Assembly (NCBI RefSeq): GCF_036226765.1
Contig: NZ_CP109017.1
Location: 3,916,501 to 3,980,500, forward strand
Source of the DNA: Streptomyces sp. NBC_00670
GTDB lineage: Bacteria > Actinomycetota > Actinomycetes > Streptomycetales > Streptomycetaceae
Direction: 5' to 3'
DNA length: 64,000 bases
A program made the translations under genes and the position numbers. The first letter of the stretch is position 1; each line of letters begins with the position of its first letter. The notes under the pieces are model-generated. The model ran no database searches, was not told where the DNA came from, and saw only the letters and a list, made by a program, of their open reading frames with translations. Of the stretch, positions 1 through 8,322 are shown one piece after another.

Positions 1-263
1 CAGAAGTCCGCGCGGGACGCGGGGGAGAGGTCGAGCAGGTCGGGCGCGTGCTCCTTGGGGATGAGCAGCAGGTGCAGCCGGGTCCCGGCGTACGGGAACT
101 CGTTCGGCGTGACCATCCAGTGCGCGGTCTCCCACAGCACCTGCTGCTTCTCGTGCGCGCGCAGCACGTCCGGGCAGAACAGGCAGACGCCCTCGCCGTC
201 GAGCCGTTCCATCTCCGCCCGCTGGGCCTCGGTACGGCAGTTGCCGAAGTAGTACAGGCTCAT
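1..263 (-). CDS. HIT-superfamily-like protein, 3' end outside window
   Basis: Partial gene running off the left edge; 87 residues are visible. The N-terminus has a C-x2-C pair (GVCLFCPDV) followed by WMVTPNEFPYAGTRLHLLLIPKEH, the layout of HIT/GalT-like nucleotide-binding proteins (FC, then N-x-FPY, then HLLLIPKxH). The full histidine triad cannot be checked because the gene is cut. The ATG at 263 overlaps the upstream folA stop by four bases (ATGA), so it is the third, translationally coupled gene of a thyA-folA-HIT operon. The substrate is unknown; family members act on nucleotide phosphates. Confidence 0.55.
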   Translation of the reverse strand, partial: MSLYYFGNCRTEAQRAEMERLDGEGVCLFCPDVLRAHEKQQVLWETAHWMVTPNEFPYAGTRLHLLLIPKEHAPDLLDLSPASRADF

Positions 264-808
264 CCCGGCACCCTCTCCGGCACCCCTCGCGGCACCCTGT
301 CGAGGCGCAGGAACGAGTGCGGCGGCACCTCGCCGCCGCCCGGTACGTCGACGCGGGAGACCTCCGCGAAGCCGTCCAGCCAGCCCTCGGGCATCCGGGT
401 GTCACCGGGCACCCGCACGTGCACCCGCGTGAGGTGGACGCGGTCGACGAACGGCAGTGCCTGCCGGTAGACGGAGGCGCCGCCGATCACGCAGACCTCG
501 TCCGTGCCCGCCGCCCGCTCCAGCGCCCCGGCGGTGGCCAGCGCGTCGGCCACCGAACGCTCCCAGCGCACGCCCGCCACCTCGGGGACCGACCGCACCG
601 ACCCGCTCACCACCACGTTCGTCCGGCGCGGCAGCGGCCGGCCGAGGCGGGCGACGATGGACTCGTGGGTCAGCCGGCCGAGCACCACCGCATGACCTTG
701 CGTGAGTTCCTTGAAGTGCCGCAGATCGCCCGGGATGTGCCAGGGCAGGTCCCCGTCGCGGCCGATGACGTCGTTCTCGGCGGCGGCGACGATCAGAGAG
801 GTGATCAT
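260..808 (-). CDS. folA: dihydrofolate reductase
   Basis: 182 residues, normal for chromosomal DHFR, which reduces dihydrofolate to tetrahydrofolate with NADPH. The N-terminus MITSLIVAAAENDVIGRDGD is followed by LPWHIPGDLRHFKELT, containing the active-site acidic residue and substrate loop; VVVSGS and VCVIGGASVYRQAL are the NADPH-binding strands. The usual GRxTWES motif is GRLTHES here, with a short insertion after it, a mild divergence. The start overlaps the thyA stop by four bases (ATGA at 805-808), and thyA makes the dihydrofolate that this enzyme recycles. The stop in turn overlaps the HIT-like start. Confidence 0.93.
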   Translation of the reverse strand: MITSLIVAAAENDVIGRDGDLPWHIPGDLRHFKELTQGHAVVLGRLTHESIVARLGRPLPRRTNVVVSGSVRSVPEVAGVRWERSVADALATAGALERAAGTDEVCVIGGASVYRQALPFVDRVHLTRVHVRVPGDTRMPEGWLDGFAEVSRVDVPGGGEVPPHSFLRLDRVPRGVPERVPG

Positions 809-1701
809 GTCGCCACCGGGATGGAGCCGATGGCGGGATGCGGGTCGTAGTCCGCGAGGTCGAAGTGCTCGGGGCGGAAGGCGTGGATGTCCGTCACCCG
901 GCGCCCGTCCTCGTTGAGCGTGACCGTCGGCAGCCGGCGCGGCTCGCGGTCGAGCATGACCTTCACGCGGTCCACCTGGTCCGCGTAGACGTGCGCGTCC
1001 GAGATGGTGTGGTAGTACCGGGCGGCCGGGATGCCGGTGAGGTGTTCGAGCATCAGCAGCAGGGCCGCGTACTGGATCATGTTCGACGGCACGCCGACCG
1101 GTACGTCGCCGGAGCGCTGGAACATGTGCAGATGCAGTTTCCCGCCGAGCACGCGGACGTGGACCCAGCCGTGGCAGGGGGAGATCGTGGTCTTCGGCGT
1201 CTTGCCCTCGCCGCGGATCTGGTACTGGGGGATCCAGGGGCTGACGAAATGGGTGCGGTCGCCCGGGAGTTCCGTCAGCTGCTCGACGAGGTGCTTGAAC
1301 TGGTCGAAGCCGGGCCCCTCGGCGGTGGGGAAGTCGTGGAACGCCCCGCCGTACGATCCCGGGCCCAGGTCGCCCGGCGGCAGCCCCCGGCGGGACGTCT
1401 TGCCCTCGCTCGCCCACGGCCCCCACCAGTCGCAGCCGAACTCGGCGAGCGCGTCGAGGGTGCGGGCGCCGTTGATGAACGCGCAGAGTTCGCCGATGGG
1501 CTTGCGCCAGAAACGGGCGAGGCTGCGCTCCGTGATGACGGGGAAACCGTTCGCCAGGTCGAAGCTCATCGTCTGCTGCATGAGGGTCAGCGCGTCGGGC
1601 CCCTGCCGGGTCGGCACCGGGATGCCGTCCTGAAGGAGGGCGCCCAGAATCCTGCGGTACTGCGCGTCAGGCGCACGGTCCGCATACGCACCGTATTCCA
1701 C
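805..1701 (-). CDS. thyA: thymidylate synthase (ThyA type)
   Basis: Converts dUMP to dTMP using methylene-tetrahydrofolate and releases dihydrofolate, which the next gene recycles. 298 residues from the chosen GTG at 1701. Visible motifs: SPCHGW with the nucleophile Cys near residue 176; QRSGDVPVGVPSN, the dUMP-phosphate region, where the usual QRSCD has Gly in place of Cys; and SDAHVYADQVD. The N-terminus has the family's YRRILxxLLQDGIPVPTRQG. GTG 1701 was chosen because it lies just before that region and follows a purine-rich GGGAAGAGGG; upstream codons are proline/arginine-rich and unlike the family. First gene of the thyA-folA-HIT unit. Confidence 0.92.
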   Translation of the reverse strand: MEYGAYADRAPDAQYRRILGALLQDGIPVPTRQGPDALTLMQQTMSFDLANGFPVITERSLARFWRKPIGELCAFINGARTLDALAEFGCDWWGPWASEGKTSRRGLPPGDLGPGSYGGAFHDFPTAEGPGFDQFKHLVEQLTELPGDRTHFVSPWIPQYQIRGEGKTPKTTISPCHGWVHVRVLGGKLHLHMFQRSGDVPVGVPSNMIQYAALLLMLEHLTGIPAARYYHTISDAHVYADQVDRVKVMLDREPRRLPTVTLNEDGRRVTDIHAFRPEHFDLADYDPHPAIGSIPVAT

Positions 1702-1831
1702 GGAGTTGCCCTCTTCCCGCTCGTCGTCCCGGTGACCTTTCGGGGCCCCAGGGTACTGGGCCACCGGGCGCCCCCGAGCCACCCACCCGGCCCGTGACCT
1801 GCCCCGCACCCGCCTCGCGGCCCCGCCGGTG

Positions 1832-1848
1832 ACGTGCTCGGAGCACGT
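1832..1848. promoter_or_regulatory. palindrome upstream of thyA
   Basis: Perfect 8-bp arms, ACGTGCTC and GAGCACGT, around one G. It lies in the 351-bp gene-free stretch 1702-2052 between the divergent thyA and the small ORF at 2053. Its position suggests a repressor site for one or both, but no regulator can be named. Nothing else gene-like is seen in this stretch. Confidence 0.35.
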
Positions 1849-2052
1849 GTGCGAACCGCCCCCGGCACGCCGCGCCACACCCCCGGGACAGGGCTGTGTA
1901 CCGGTGAGTTGGGGCGTACGGTGGGGGGCGGTTCAGGAGTTCCGACGTTCCGCACGGGGCAGGGGTGCCGCCTGCGAGGGCGTCTTTTTGATGCCGTAAC
2001 GTGCCTTTTGTCGTCAGGCAGGGCAGCTTTGGGGAAGGGATCGCACGACTTG

Positions 2053-2220
2053 ATGGAGCGCACCGTCGTCCGCTGTGCCGAAGGGCACGTGTTCACCACC
2101 GTTTCGTTCCCGATGCAGCAGGCCGAGCGGCTCGGACCCGGCCGGCTCGTCCGGTGCCCACGGTGCGCCCGGCTCCGCAGCGCGGTACCGGTCACGGCGG
2201 ACACGGCGGACAAGAGGTGA
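2053..2220 (+). CDS. small zinc-ribbon-like protein
   Basis: 55-residue basic protein beginning MERTVVRCAEGHVF, with one Cys-x3-His near the N-terminus and CPRC further on, so Cys/His/Cys/Cys could hold one zinc. It then has ARLRSAVPV and a short charged tail. A purine-rich GGGGAAGGGA at 2031-2040 lies 12 nt before the ATG; an in-frame TTG at 2050 is also possible. It is followed directly by a strong hairpin terminator, which supports a real monocistronic gene. Similar small proteins are widespread in Streptomyces to my recollection, with unknown function; nucleic-acid binding is only a guess. Confidence 0.65.
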   Translation: MERTVVRCAEGHVFTTVSFPMQQAERLGPGRLVRCPRCARLRSAVPVTADTADKR

Positions 2221-2232
2221 CGAGGCAGAGGT

Positions 2233-2269
2233 GAGAGGGGCCCCCGGCGTGACGCCGGGGGCCCCTCTC
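2233..2269. terminator. 17-bp perfect hairpin between convergent genes
   Basis: Arms 2233-2249 and 2253-2269 are perfectly complementary with a 3-nt loop. It sits between the small plus-strand ORF and the minus-strand Yip1-like gene and can serve both directions. Confidence 0.85.
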
Positions 2270-2271
2270 GT

Positions 2272-2301
2272 ATCGAGTCATCGAGTCATCGAGTCATCGA
2301 G
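2272..2301. repeat. 8-bp tandem repeat ATCGAGTC x3.75
   Basis: Three exact copies of ATCGAGTC and a partial fourth, directly behind the terminator hairpin and ending 12 bp before the Yip1-like stop codon. Non-coding microrepeat, likely from slippage. Confidence 0.8.
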
Positions 2302-2313
2302 CCGCAGGGGCCG

Positions 2314-3273
2314 TCAGAACGTACCGAGCTTGACGATCGACAGGATGGCCACGAGCTGGATCGCCGACGCGCCCAGCGCCCTCGGCCACGCCAGGTCGTG
2401 CGAGCGGGAGACCATCAGGGTCAGCAGCGCCCCGGCCGCGATCCAGGTCACCCAGCCCAGGATCTGCACGAACGACGCGTCGCCGCCCGCGAACATCGCC
2501 ACCACCAGACGGGGCACGTCCGTGAGGGACATGATCAGCATGGAGAGGCCGACCGTCGGCTGCCACGCCCCGTCACCGCCCAGTTGACGGGCCAGGGTGT
2601 GGGTGACGACGCCCAGGATGAACGCGCTGAGCACCATCGCCACGGCCGTCGTCAGCACCAGCGGCACGGCGTTGGCCAGCGTGGCGTCGATCACGTCCGC
2701 GCGTGCCTCGTCGAAGCCGAACACGGCGAGCAGGCCGTACAGGAACGTGACGATGAGGGCCGGGCCCCACATCGTGTAGTCGCGCATCCGCAGGAAGGTC
2801 TGGTTAGGCGACATCACGATGCCGCGCAGCAGGTCCTTCCAGTGCAGCCGGGGGCCGACCGGCGGGGCCGGCGCCTGGCCCGCGCGGTAGGTGTCGCCCT
2901 GGGTGTAGTGGTCCTCGCCGAGCGAGAAGGCCTGGGTGTGCCCCGGGTTGTTCGCCGCGTACGGGTCCGCGCCCGGGCCCTGGGCGTAGCCGCCGTGCGG
3001 GTCGTCGCCGAAGTACTCCGGCTCGCCGTGGTCGGGGCCGCCGCCGCCGTACTGCTGCGGGGCGGCGCCGTAGGGCGGCCGCGGGCCGCCGCCGTACGGG
3101 CGCTGCCCGGGGCCGGGGCCGTACTGCGGCGCCCCGGCCTGCGGGTAGCCGTAGGCCGGGCCGCCGCTCGGGCCGTGCGGCGCCTGCGCCTGCTGTCCGT
3201 ACGGGGCCTGCTGCCCTCGCGCCTGAGGTGCGCGGCCGTTCTGGCCGCCGCGTCCGATCCTGAATCCAGCCAC
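2314..3273 (-). CDS. Yip1-family integral membrane protein
   Basis: 319 residues. The first ~150 are a cytoplasmic low-complexity region rich in Gly, Pro, Gln and Tyr (many PYG and QQ units). The second half has about five hydrophobic segments beginning after LHWKDLLRGIVMSPNQTFLRMRDY, typical of bacterial Yip1-domain proteins, whose function is unknown. GTG 3273 is chosen because a TACGTT -10 box lies 13 nt upstream, the leaderless spacing seen repeatedly in this window; in-frame starts further upstream (TTG 3369, ATG 3354) would add a basic, low-complexity extension. Convergent with the small ORF, with the shared terminator between. Confidence 0.75.
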   Translation of the reverse strand: MAGFRIGRGGQNGRAPQARGQQAPYGQQAQAPHGPSGGPAYGYPQAGAPQYGPGPGQRPYGGGPRPPYGAAPQQYGGGGPDHGEPEYFGDDPHGGYAQGPGADPYAANNPGHTQAFSLGEDHYTQGDTYRAGQAPAPPVGPRLHWKDLLRGIVMSPNQTFLRMRDYTMWGPALIVTFLYGLLAVFGFDEARADVIDATLANAVPLVLTTAVAMVLSAFILGVVTHTLARQLGGDGAWQPTVGLSMLIMSLTDVPRLVVAMFAGGDASFVQILGWVTWIAAGALLTLMVSRSHDLAWPRALGASAIQLVAILSIVKLGTF

Positions 3274-3280
3274 GCCTTCG

Positions 3281-3286
3281 AACGTA
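3281..3286 (-). promoter_or_regulatory. leaderless -10 box for the Yip1-like gene
   Basis: TACGTT; its first T is 13 nt upstream of the GTG at 3273, so transcription would begin at or next to the start codon. No clear -35 hexamer. Confidence 0.5.
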
Positions 3287-3439
3287 CCTGGTCCGCTCGC
3301 GCCGCGGGCCCGGCCCCGGTTCCCCGGGGCGGCTTTGCGTCCGACCTGTGACATCCCGTAGGGGACCAACGGGCGGTCCCGGGGCGGCAGGTGGGGGTTT
3401 CTCCCTACGGGTCCGGTACGGAGACCCCCCGGACGCCCC

Positions 3440-5000
3440 CTACTGAAGGAACCCGTCCACCAGGCCGAAGCCCGGGGTGCCCACCTTGGCGGCGCCCGCC
3501 GTCGTGATGCCCGACGCCGTACCGGGCAGGCGCAGCCCGCCGTACATGCCCTCCACCCACAGGTCGGCGTGGCCGTTGCCGTCGGTGTCGCGCAGGCGGA
3601 CGGCGGATCCGAAGCTCTCGTCGCTCGTCAGGGCGCCCGGCACGCCGGGGCTGTTGCGGGCGAACCACTGGGAGTTCTTGCCGGTGACGCCGGAGGCGCC
3701 GCCGCGCAGCACGTGGACCCCGCCCGCGTACTCGGCGTCGCCGACCTTCTCCCCGTACACGCCGACCGCCAGGTCCTGGTAGCCGTCGCCGTTCACGTCG
3801 CCCGCCGACACGCTCGCGCCGAAGGAGTCGTCGTGCTCCGGGGTGCCCGCGACGCCGCTGGTGGACTGGGTGATGCGGGCGCTGGTGGAGGGGCCCGTGG
3901 AGGTGCCGTACCAGAGGGTGACGCGGCCCTTGTACCCGGACCAGCCGGGGGTGCCGACGGCCACGTCGCCGTAGCCGTCCTTGTCGAAGTCGGCGATGAC
4001 GCCGTCGCCGCCGCCCTCGGTGCCGGAGTTGACCTGGAGGGACCTGCCGGGGGTGAGCGTCTTGCCGCCCTTGACGAACCAGGCGTCGGCGGTCTGCCTG
4101 CTCCCCGAGAAGGCGTCCCCGATGATGACGAGGTCGGTCCTGGAGTCCCGGTCGACCTTCCCGGCGATGAGGTGGACGGAGTCGAAGCCGGTCCTGTCCA
4201 GCGTCGTGACGGAGCCGGTGGTGCCGGAGCGGGTGATCGGGCCGCGGTAGACGTAGGTCTTGCCGGCGTTGACGACGGCCAGGTCCTGCTTGCCGTCGCC
4301 GTTGAAGTCGCCGGTGGCCAGGTCGTCGCCCATGTAGCCGTACGACTGCTTCGGCGCCTTGTCGGGGAGCGTGGTGCCGCCCTTGAGGCCCTTGGCGCTG
4401 CCCCACAGGACGGTCACCGCGCCCTGGTCCTCGCGGCCGCTCACGTCCTCGCCGCGGGCGGCGACCACGAGGTCGCCGTAGCCGTCGCCGTCGAGGTCGG
4501 CGGCGGCGCGGATCTCGCCGAACATGTCGTCCGCCTCGTCGGCGCCGGGCACGCCGGCGCTCGACTGGTCGATGTACTGGGTGCGGGTGCCGGGTCCGGT
4601 GGCCGTGCCGAAGGTGACGCGGATGCCGCCGCCGTCGCTCTCGTACGAGGCGGTGGCGTAGGGCCTGTCTCTCAATTCCCGTCTGCCGGGCGACGCCATG
4701 CACGCACTCTCGCCGCACCGGCCCCTGGCCCGAGTACATCCAGTACGAGGGCCAGGGGCCGGCACTCCCCCAAGCTCTTCGAGCAGGGGGGACCCCCAGA
4801 GCACGCACCTGACGCCGCCCGGCCCGCCCTCCGGGCGGACGACGGGAATTGAGAGACAGGCCCTAGTCGCGGTAGCCGTCGCCGTCGAAGTCGTCGCCGT
4901 GCGCGGCGGGCGCGGCGGAGGCGGGGACGGCCAGGAGGAGCGGGGTGAGGAGGCCGGCGACCAGGGGAAGGGCCGGCAGGAGGGCACGGGTGCGGCGCAC
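3440..5000 (-). pseudogene. FG-GAP repeat secreted protein, interrupted by a MITE
   Basis: A third paralog of the FG-GAP proteins at 5081 and 6635. Translation from GTG 5000 gives an export signal (hydrophobic LLPALPLVAGLLTPLLLAV, then PASAAPAA) and the first FG-GAP motif DDFDGDGYRD, then stops at a TAG (4863-4865) created by the end of a 203-bp inserted element. Downstream of the element the frame resumes at YATASYESDGGG and runs through several more FG-GAP motifs (DLDGDGYGDLVVA, DFNGDGKQDLAVV, DVNGDGYQDLAVG) to TAG at 3440. Removing the element plus one copy of its TA duplication joins GYRD to YATASY in frame, proving a once intact gene of about 450 residues. The interruption looks recent because the 3' part shows no further decay. 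Confidence 0.9.
4661..4863. mobile_element. 203-bp MITE with 23-bp perfect terminal inverted repeats, TA target duplication
   Basis: Perfect inverted repeats occupy 4661-4683 and 4841-4863 (outer end GGGCCTGTCTCTC). The element is flanked by TA on both sides (4659-4660, 4864-4865), as expected for IS630/Tc1-mariner-type transposition. It has no coding capacity. It contains an internal imperfect palindrome of GGCCCCTGGCC type at about 4711-4763 and a CCGCCCTCCGGGCGG hairpin near the right end. It is inserted inside an FG-GAP gene, and excision in silico restores the reading frame. A right-end copy lies at 55678-55731. No autonomous parent transposase is present in the window. Confidence 0.92.
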
Positions 5001-5080
5001 GGGGGCTCCCGGTGAGGGGGGTGGACGGGGCCGGGTCCGCGCACGCGGGGTGCGCGGACCCGGGGGGAGTGCTGCGTGCG

Positions 5081-6556
5081 TCAGTCGGCGAAGTTGGCGC
5101 CGAGGTTCGGCGTGCCCGTCGTCGCCACGCCGAGTGCGCTCGGGGAGATCGAGCCGGCGCCGGGGGTGACGATCTTCGTGCCGTTGGACGGGAGGTAGAG
5201 GAGCGAGCCGTTGCCCGCGTTCTCCCAGGAGCTCGCGACCAGGTCGGCGCGGCCGTCGCCGTTGACGTCGTCGAGCTTGACGTCGAGGCCGAGCTCGTCG
5301 TACTTCTCGTCGCTGCCCGGGACGCCCGCCGTGGACTGCGCGAAGAACTGCGTGCCGGACGCGGTGTTGATGCCGCTCGCCGAGCCGTACAGGACGGTGA
5401 CCGCGCCGGCGTCCGTGACGCCGCCCAGGTCCTCGCCGGGGGCGCCGACGACCAGGTCCTGGTAGCCGTCGCCGTTGATGTCGCCGAGGTCCAGCTCGGC
5501 GGCGAAGGCGTCGCCCTTCTCCGAACCGCCGGGCACGTTGCCGGTGTTCTGGGTGATCGTCGCCGTGCTCGCCGGTCCGGAGGCCGAGCCGTAGGTGACG
5601 TTGGCCCGGCCGCCGTCCGAGGAGTTGGGGATCGCGACGCCGTCGGAGGTCTTGCTGTCCCAGTAGGCGCCGGAGACGATGTCGCCGTACCCGTCGCCGT
5701 TGACGTCGCCGATCGCGGTGATGACGCCGGGGCGCAGCTTCTTGGCGGCGGCGGTGCTCGGGCCGCTGGAGGTGCCGGGCAGGTAGTAGTTGGCGTTCCA
5801 GCCGTACTCGCCGGTCGTCTCGAAGCCGTCCACGACGAGGTCGGTCTTCTTGTCGCCGTTGACGTCACCGGCCGTGAGGTTGAGCGGGCCGGTGTCGCCG
5901 CCGGACTGGACGGGCGGCTTGACGGTGGAGCGGGCGGTGCCGGCGGCGCCGGAAGAGGTGATGCCGCCCTTGTAGACGTAGATGGTGCTGGAGGAGTTGG
6001 CGACGGCGAGGTCGTCGCGGCCGTCGCCGTCGAAGTCGCCCGCGGCGAGGTACTGGCCCCACCGGTCGTGCGAGGAGGCGGCCGGGTCGGGCACGGTGAC
6101 GCCCTTGCCGGTGATCCCGGAGGCCGAGCCCCACAGCACGGCGACGGTGCCGCCGTTGGTGTCGCCGGAGACCTTCTCGTGCGGGGTGCCGACGGCGAGG
6201 TCGTCGTAGCCGTCGTGGTTGAAGTCGCCGTAGGCGGTCTCGGAGCCGAAGGCGTCGCCGGCCTCGGAGCCGCCGGGGACACCGGCGCTGTTCTGGCTGA
6301 GCACGGACCGCTTGGCGGTGCCGACGCCGGTGGAGGTGCCGTACAGGACGACGACCTGTCCGGCGTTCTTCAGGCCGGAGACGTACGCGCCGGCGGCGGA
6401 GAAGGCGACGTCGCCGATGCCGTCGCCGTTGAAGTCGGCCTGCGGCACGGTGGTGGAGTCGGCCGCCGTGGCGGTGGCGGCGGTGAACGTGAGCAGACCG
6501 CCCGTCAGCGCGGCCGCGGTGGCGGCGGCGAGGGCGAGTCTGAGGCGCTGCTGCAA
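5081..6556 (-). CDS. secreted FG-GAP/integrin-alpha-like beta-propeller protein
   Basis: 491 residues. An N-terminal signal peptide (LRLALAAATAAALTGGLLTF, cleaved after ATATAA) is followed by repeated FG-GAP blades with calcium-binding-type loops: DFNGDGIGDVAF, DFNHDGYDDLAVG, DFDGDGRDDLAVA, DVNGDKKTDLVV, DVNGDGYGDIVSG, DINGDGYQDLVVG, DVNGDGRADLVAS, i.e. about seven blades, a complete propeller. The TTG at 6556 is chosen because a perfect GGAGG (6563-6567) lies six bases upstream; the GTG at 6574 has no ribosome site. Extracellular, probably Ca-stabilised; ligand unknown. Middle gene of a tandem array of three paralogs. Confidence 0.85.
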   Translation of the reverse strand: MQQRLRLALAAATAAALTGGLLTFTAATATAADSTTVPQADFNGDGIGDVAFSAAGAYVSGLKNAGQVVVLYGTSTGVGTAKRSVLSQNSAGVPGGSEAGDAFGSETAYGDFNHDGYDDLAVGTPHEKVSGDTNGGTVAVLWGSASGITGKGVTVPDPAASSHDRWGQYLAAGDFDGDGRDDLAVANSSSTIYVYKGGITSSGAAGTARSTVKPPVQSGGDTGPLNLTAGDVNGDKKTDLVVDGFETTGEYGWNANYYLPGTSSGPSTAAAKKLRPGVITAIGDVNGDGYGDIVSGAYWDSKTSDGVAIPNSSDGGRANVTYGSASGPASTATITQNTGNVPGGSEKGDAFAAELDLGDINGDGYQDLVVGAPGEDLGGVTDAGAVTVLYGSASGINTASGTQFFAQSTAGVPGSDEKYDELGLDVKLDDVNGDGRADLVASSWENAGNGSLLYLPSNGTKIVTPGAGSISPSALGVATTGTPNLGANFAD

Positions 6557-6562
6557 GTGGGT

Positions 6563-6567
6563 CCTCC
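6563..6567 (-). promoter_or_regulatory. ribosome binding site selecting a TTG start
   Basis: GGAGG with a 6-nt spacer to TTG 6556. It decides the start of the FG-GAP gene against the in-frame GTG 18 nt upstream. Confidence 0.75.
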
Positions 6568-6634
6568 AGGACACACGGGGGCACCCGTGCGGGTGCCCCG
6601 TCAGTGGGGTGGGATGAGGTGTGCGGCGCCGGTG

Positions 6635-8086
6635 TCAGTCCGCGAAGTTGTTGCCCAGGAGCGGAGTGCCGGAGCCGGAGATGCCGACCGTGGAGACGTA
6701 GATGCCGGACGAGGCCGTCAGGGAGCCGTCGCTGCCCGAACGCAGGGCGTAGACCGCGCCGTTGTCGCTGTTCTCGCCGCTGGCGCCGATGATGACGTCG
6801 CCCAGACCGTCGTCGTCGAGGTCGTCGACGTGGACGTCGGAGCCGAAGTAGTCGCCCTTTTCATTGGAGTTGGGGACGCCGGGCGTGTCCTGGTCGATCA
6901 TCTTCGCGCCGGTGCCGGTGATGCCGGAGCCGTCGGCGGCGCCGTACAGGATGGTGACCGCGCCGGTGTCCGTGCCGCCGGTGAGGTTCTCGCCCGGGGA
7001 GCCGACGACCAGGTCGAGGTGGCCGTCGCCGTTGATGTCGCCGAGGTCGAGTTCGGCGCCGAAGGAGTCGCCGCTCTCGCCGCCGCCGGGGACGCCCGCG
7101 GTGTCCTGGTCGAAGGTCTGCAGCACGCCGTCGGCGGGGCCGTTCGCCGAGCCGTGGCCGATCAGGACGGCGCCGCCCTTCTGGGCGTGCGCGATGCCGT
7201 CGTCCCAGGCGATGCCGTAGACGATGTCGCCGTAGCCGTCGCCGTCGGTGTCACCGACGTCGGTGACGAAGCCGGCGGGCAGCTTCTGGTAGCCGGCGGC
7301 GCGGACGCCCGAGGAGGACCCGGGGAACCAGTAGTTGGCGTCGTAGCCGTCCTCGGAGTCGTTCTCGTAACCGTTGACGATCAGGTCCTCGACGCCGTCG
7401 CCGTTGGCGTCACCGGAGTGCAGGTTGCGCAGGCCGACCCCGTCGCCGCTGACGATCGGCGGCAGGAGCGTGTAGTGGCCGCCGGTGGCGCCGGCGCGGG
7501 TGAAGCCGCCGCGGTAGATGTCGACGGTGGCGGAGGTGGACGTGCCGAGCGCGAGGTCGACGTGGCCGTCGCCATTGAGGTCGGCCGCCTCCAGGACGCC
7601 GCCGAACCGGTCGTGCTTGGTGGGGCGGGGGTCCTTGACGGTGGTGCCGCCGTGCAGACCGGAGGCCGAGCCCCAGAGGATCACGGCGGTGCCGCCGTCC
7701 ACGTCGCTGCCGACGTCCTCGCCGCCGGCACCGGTGGCGAGGTCGTCGTAGCCGTCGCCGTCGAAGTCGCCGTAGGCGAGGTCGGAACCGAAGTAGTCCT
7801 GCTTCTCGGGGGCGCCGGGCACGCCGGGGCTGCTCTGGGTGAGCGTGGTGTGCCCGCCGCCGCCGTAGAGGACGGTGACCGCGCCGGCCTCCGCCTTGCC
7901 GTCCACGGAGGCGTGGACGGCGGAGGTGGCGACGTCGGCGAGGCCGTCGCCGTTGAAGTCGGCGTCCGCGGTGGTGGCGGTGCCGGGGGCCGCGGTCGCG
8001 GTGGCGGCCGCGGAGAGGCTGAGCAGGCTGCCCGTCAGCGCGGCCGCGGTGGCCGTCGCGAGGGTGAGCCCGAAGCGCTTGTGCAT
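6635..8086 (-). CDS. secreted FG-GAP/integrin-alpha-like beta-propeller protein
   Basis: 483 residues from ATG 8086, preceded by GGAGA at suitable spacing. A signal peptide (FGLTLATATAAALTGSLLSL, then an alanine-rich cleavage zone) leads to about seven FG-GAP blades: DFNGDGLADVATS, DFDGDGYDDLATG, DLNGDGHVDLALG, DANGDGVEDLIVN, DTDGDGYGDIVYG, DINGDGHLDLVVG, DLDDDGLGDVIIG. It ends in LLGNNFAD, like the neighbour's LGANFAD, evidence of tandem duplication. Exported, predicted Ca-binding propeller with no enzymatic domain. First gene in transcription order of the array; 78 bp separates it from the next paralog, so co-transcription is plausible. Confidence 0.87.
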   Translation of the reverse strand: MHKRFGLTLATATAAALTGSLLSLSAAATATAAPGTATTADADFNGDGLADVATSAVHASVDGKAEAGAVTVLYGGGGHTTLTQSSPGVPGAPEKQDYFGSDLAYGDFDGDGYDDLATGAGGEDVGSDVDGGTAVILWGSASGLHGGTTVKDPRPTKHDRFGGVLEAADLNGDGHVDLALGTSTSATVDIYRGGFTRAGATGGHYTLLPPIVSGDGVGLRNLHSGDANGDGVEDLIVNGYENDSEDGYDANYWFPGSSSGVRAAGYQKLPAGFVTDVGDTDGDGYGDIVYGIAWDDGIAHAQKGGAVLIGHGSANGPADGVLQTFDQDTAGVPGGGESGDSFGAELDLGDINGDGHLDLVVGSPGENLTGGTDTGAVTILYGAADGSGITGTGAKMIDQDTPGVPNSNEKGDYFGSDVHVDDLDDDGLGDVIIGASGENSDNGAVYALRSGSDGSLTASSGIYVSTVGISGSGTPLLGNNFAD

Positions 8087-8259
8087 GCGGAAGTCTCCTG
8101 TGCATGCGGGACGCCCGCGCGGGCGCCCACGTGAATGGGGTGCCGTATCGCCCGGGTTCGCCTGAGGTTGTCCTCGGCGTCACCCGGGGTTCGGCGATCA
8201 GGAGACCGGCGAGGGGGTGTGAGGGTTGTACGTACGTTCGGAAAAGTTCCGGACAAACG

Positions 8260-8300
8260 CGGTTCCCCCGCGCTCCGGGAAAAGGAACGCGGGGGAACCG
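8260..8300 (-). terminator. 13-bp hairpin downstream of the Fe-S oxidoreductase gene
   Basis: Arms 8260-8272 and 8288-8300 are perfectly complementary (CGGTTCCCCCGCG and its complement) with a 15-nt loop, 23 bp after the stop codon at 8323. Confidence 0.75.
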
Positions 8301-8322
8301 GGCGCATCAGCTCGACGAGCGG

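Noticed and set aside
5012..8134. Long plus-strand open frame opposite the FG-GAP genes
   Set aside because: Antisense of three recognisable exported propellers; the translation is Val/Ala/Gly/Asp-rich repeats with no domain, a GC-bias artefact.
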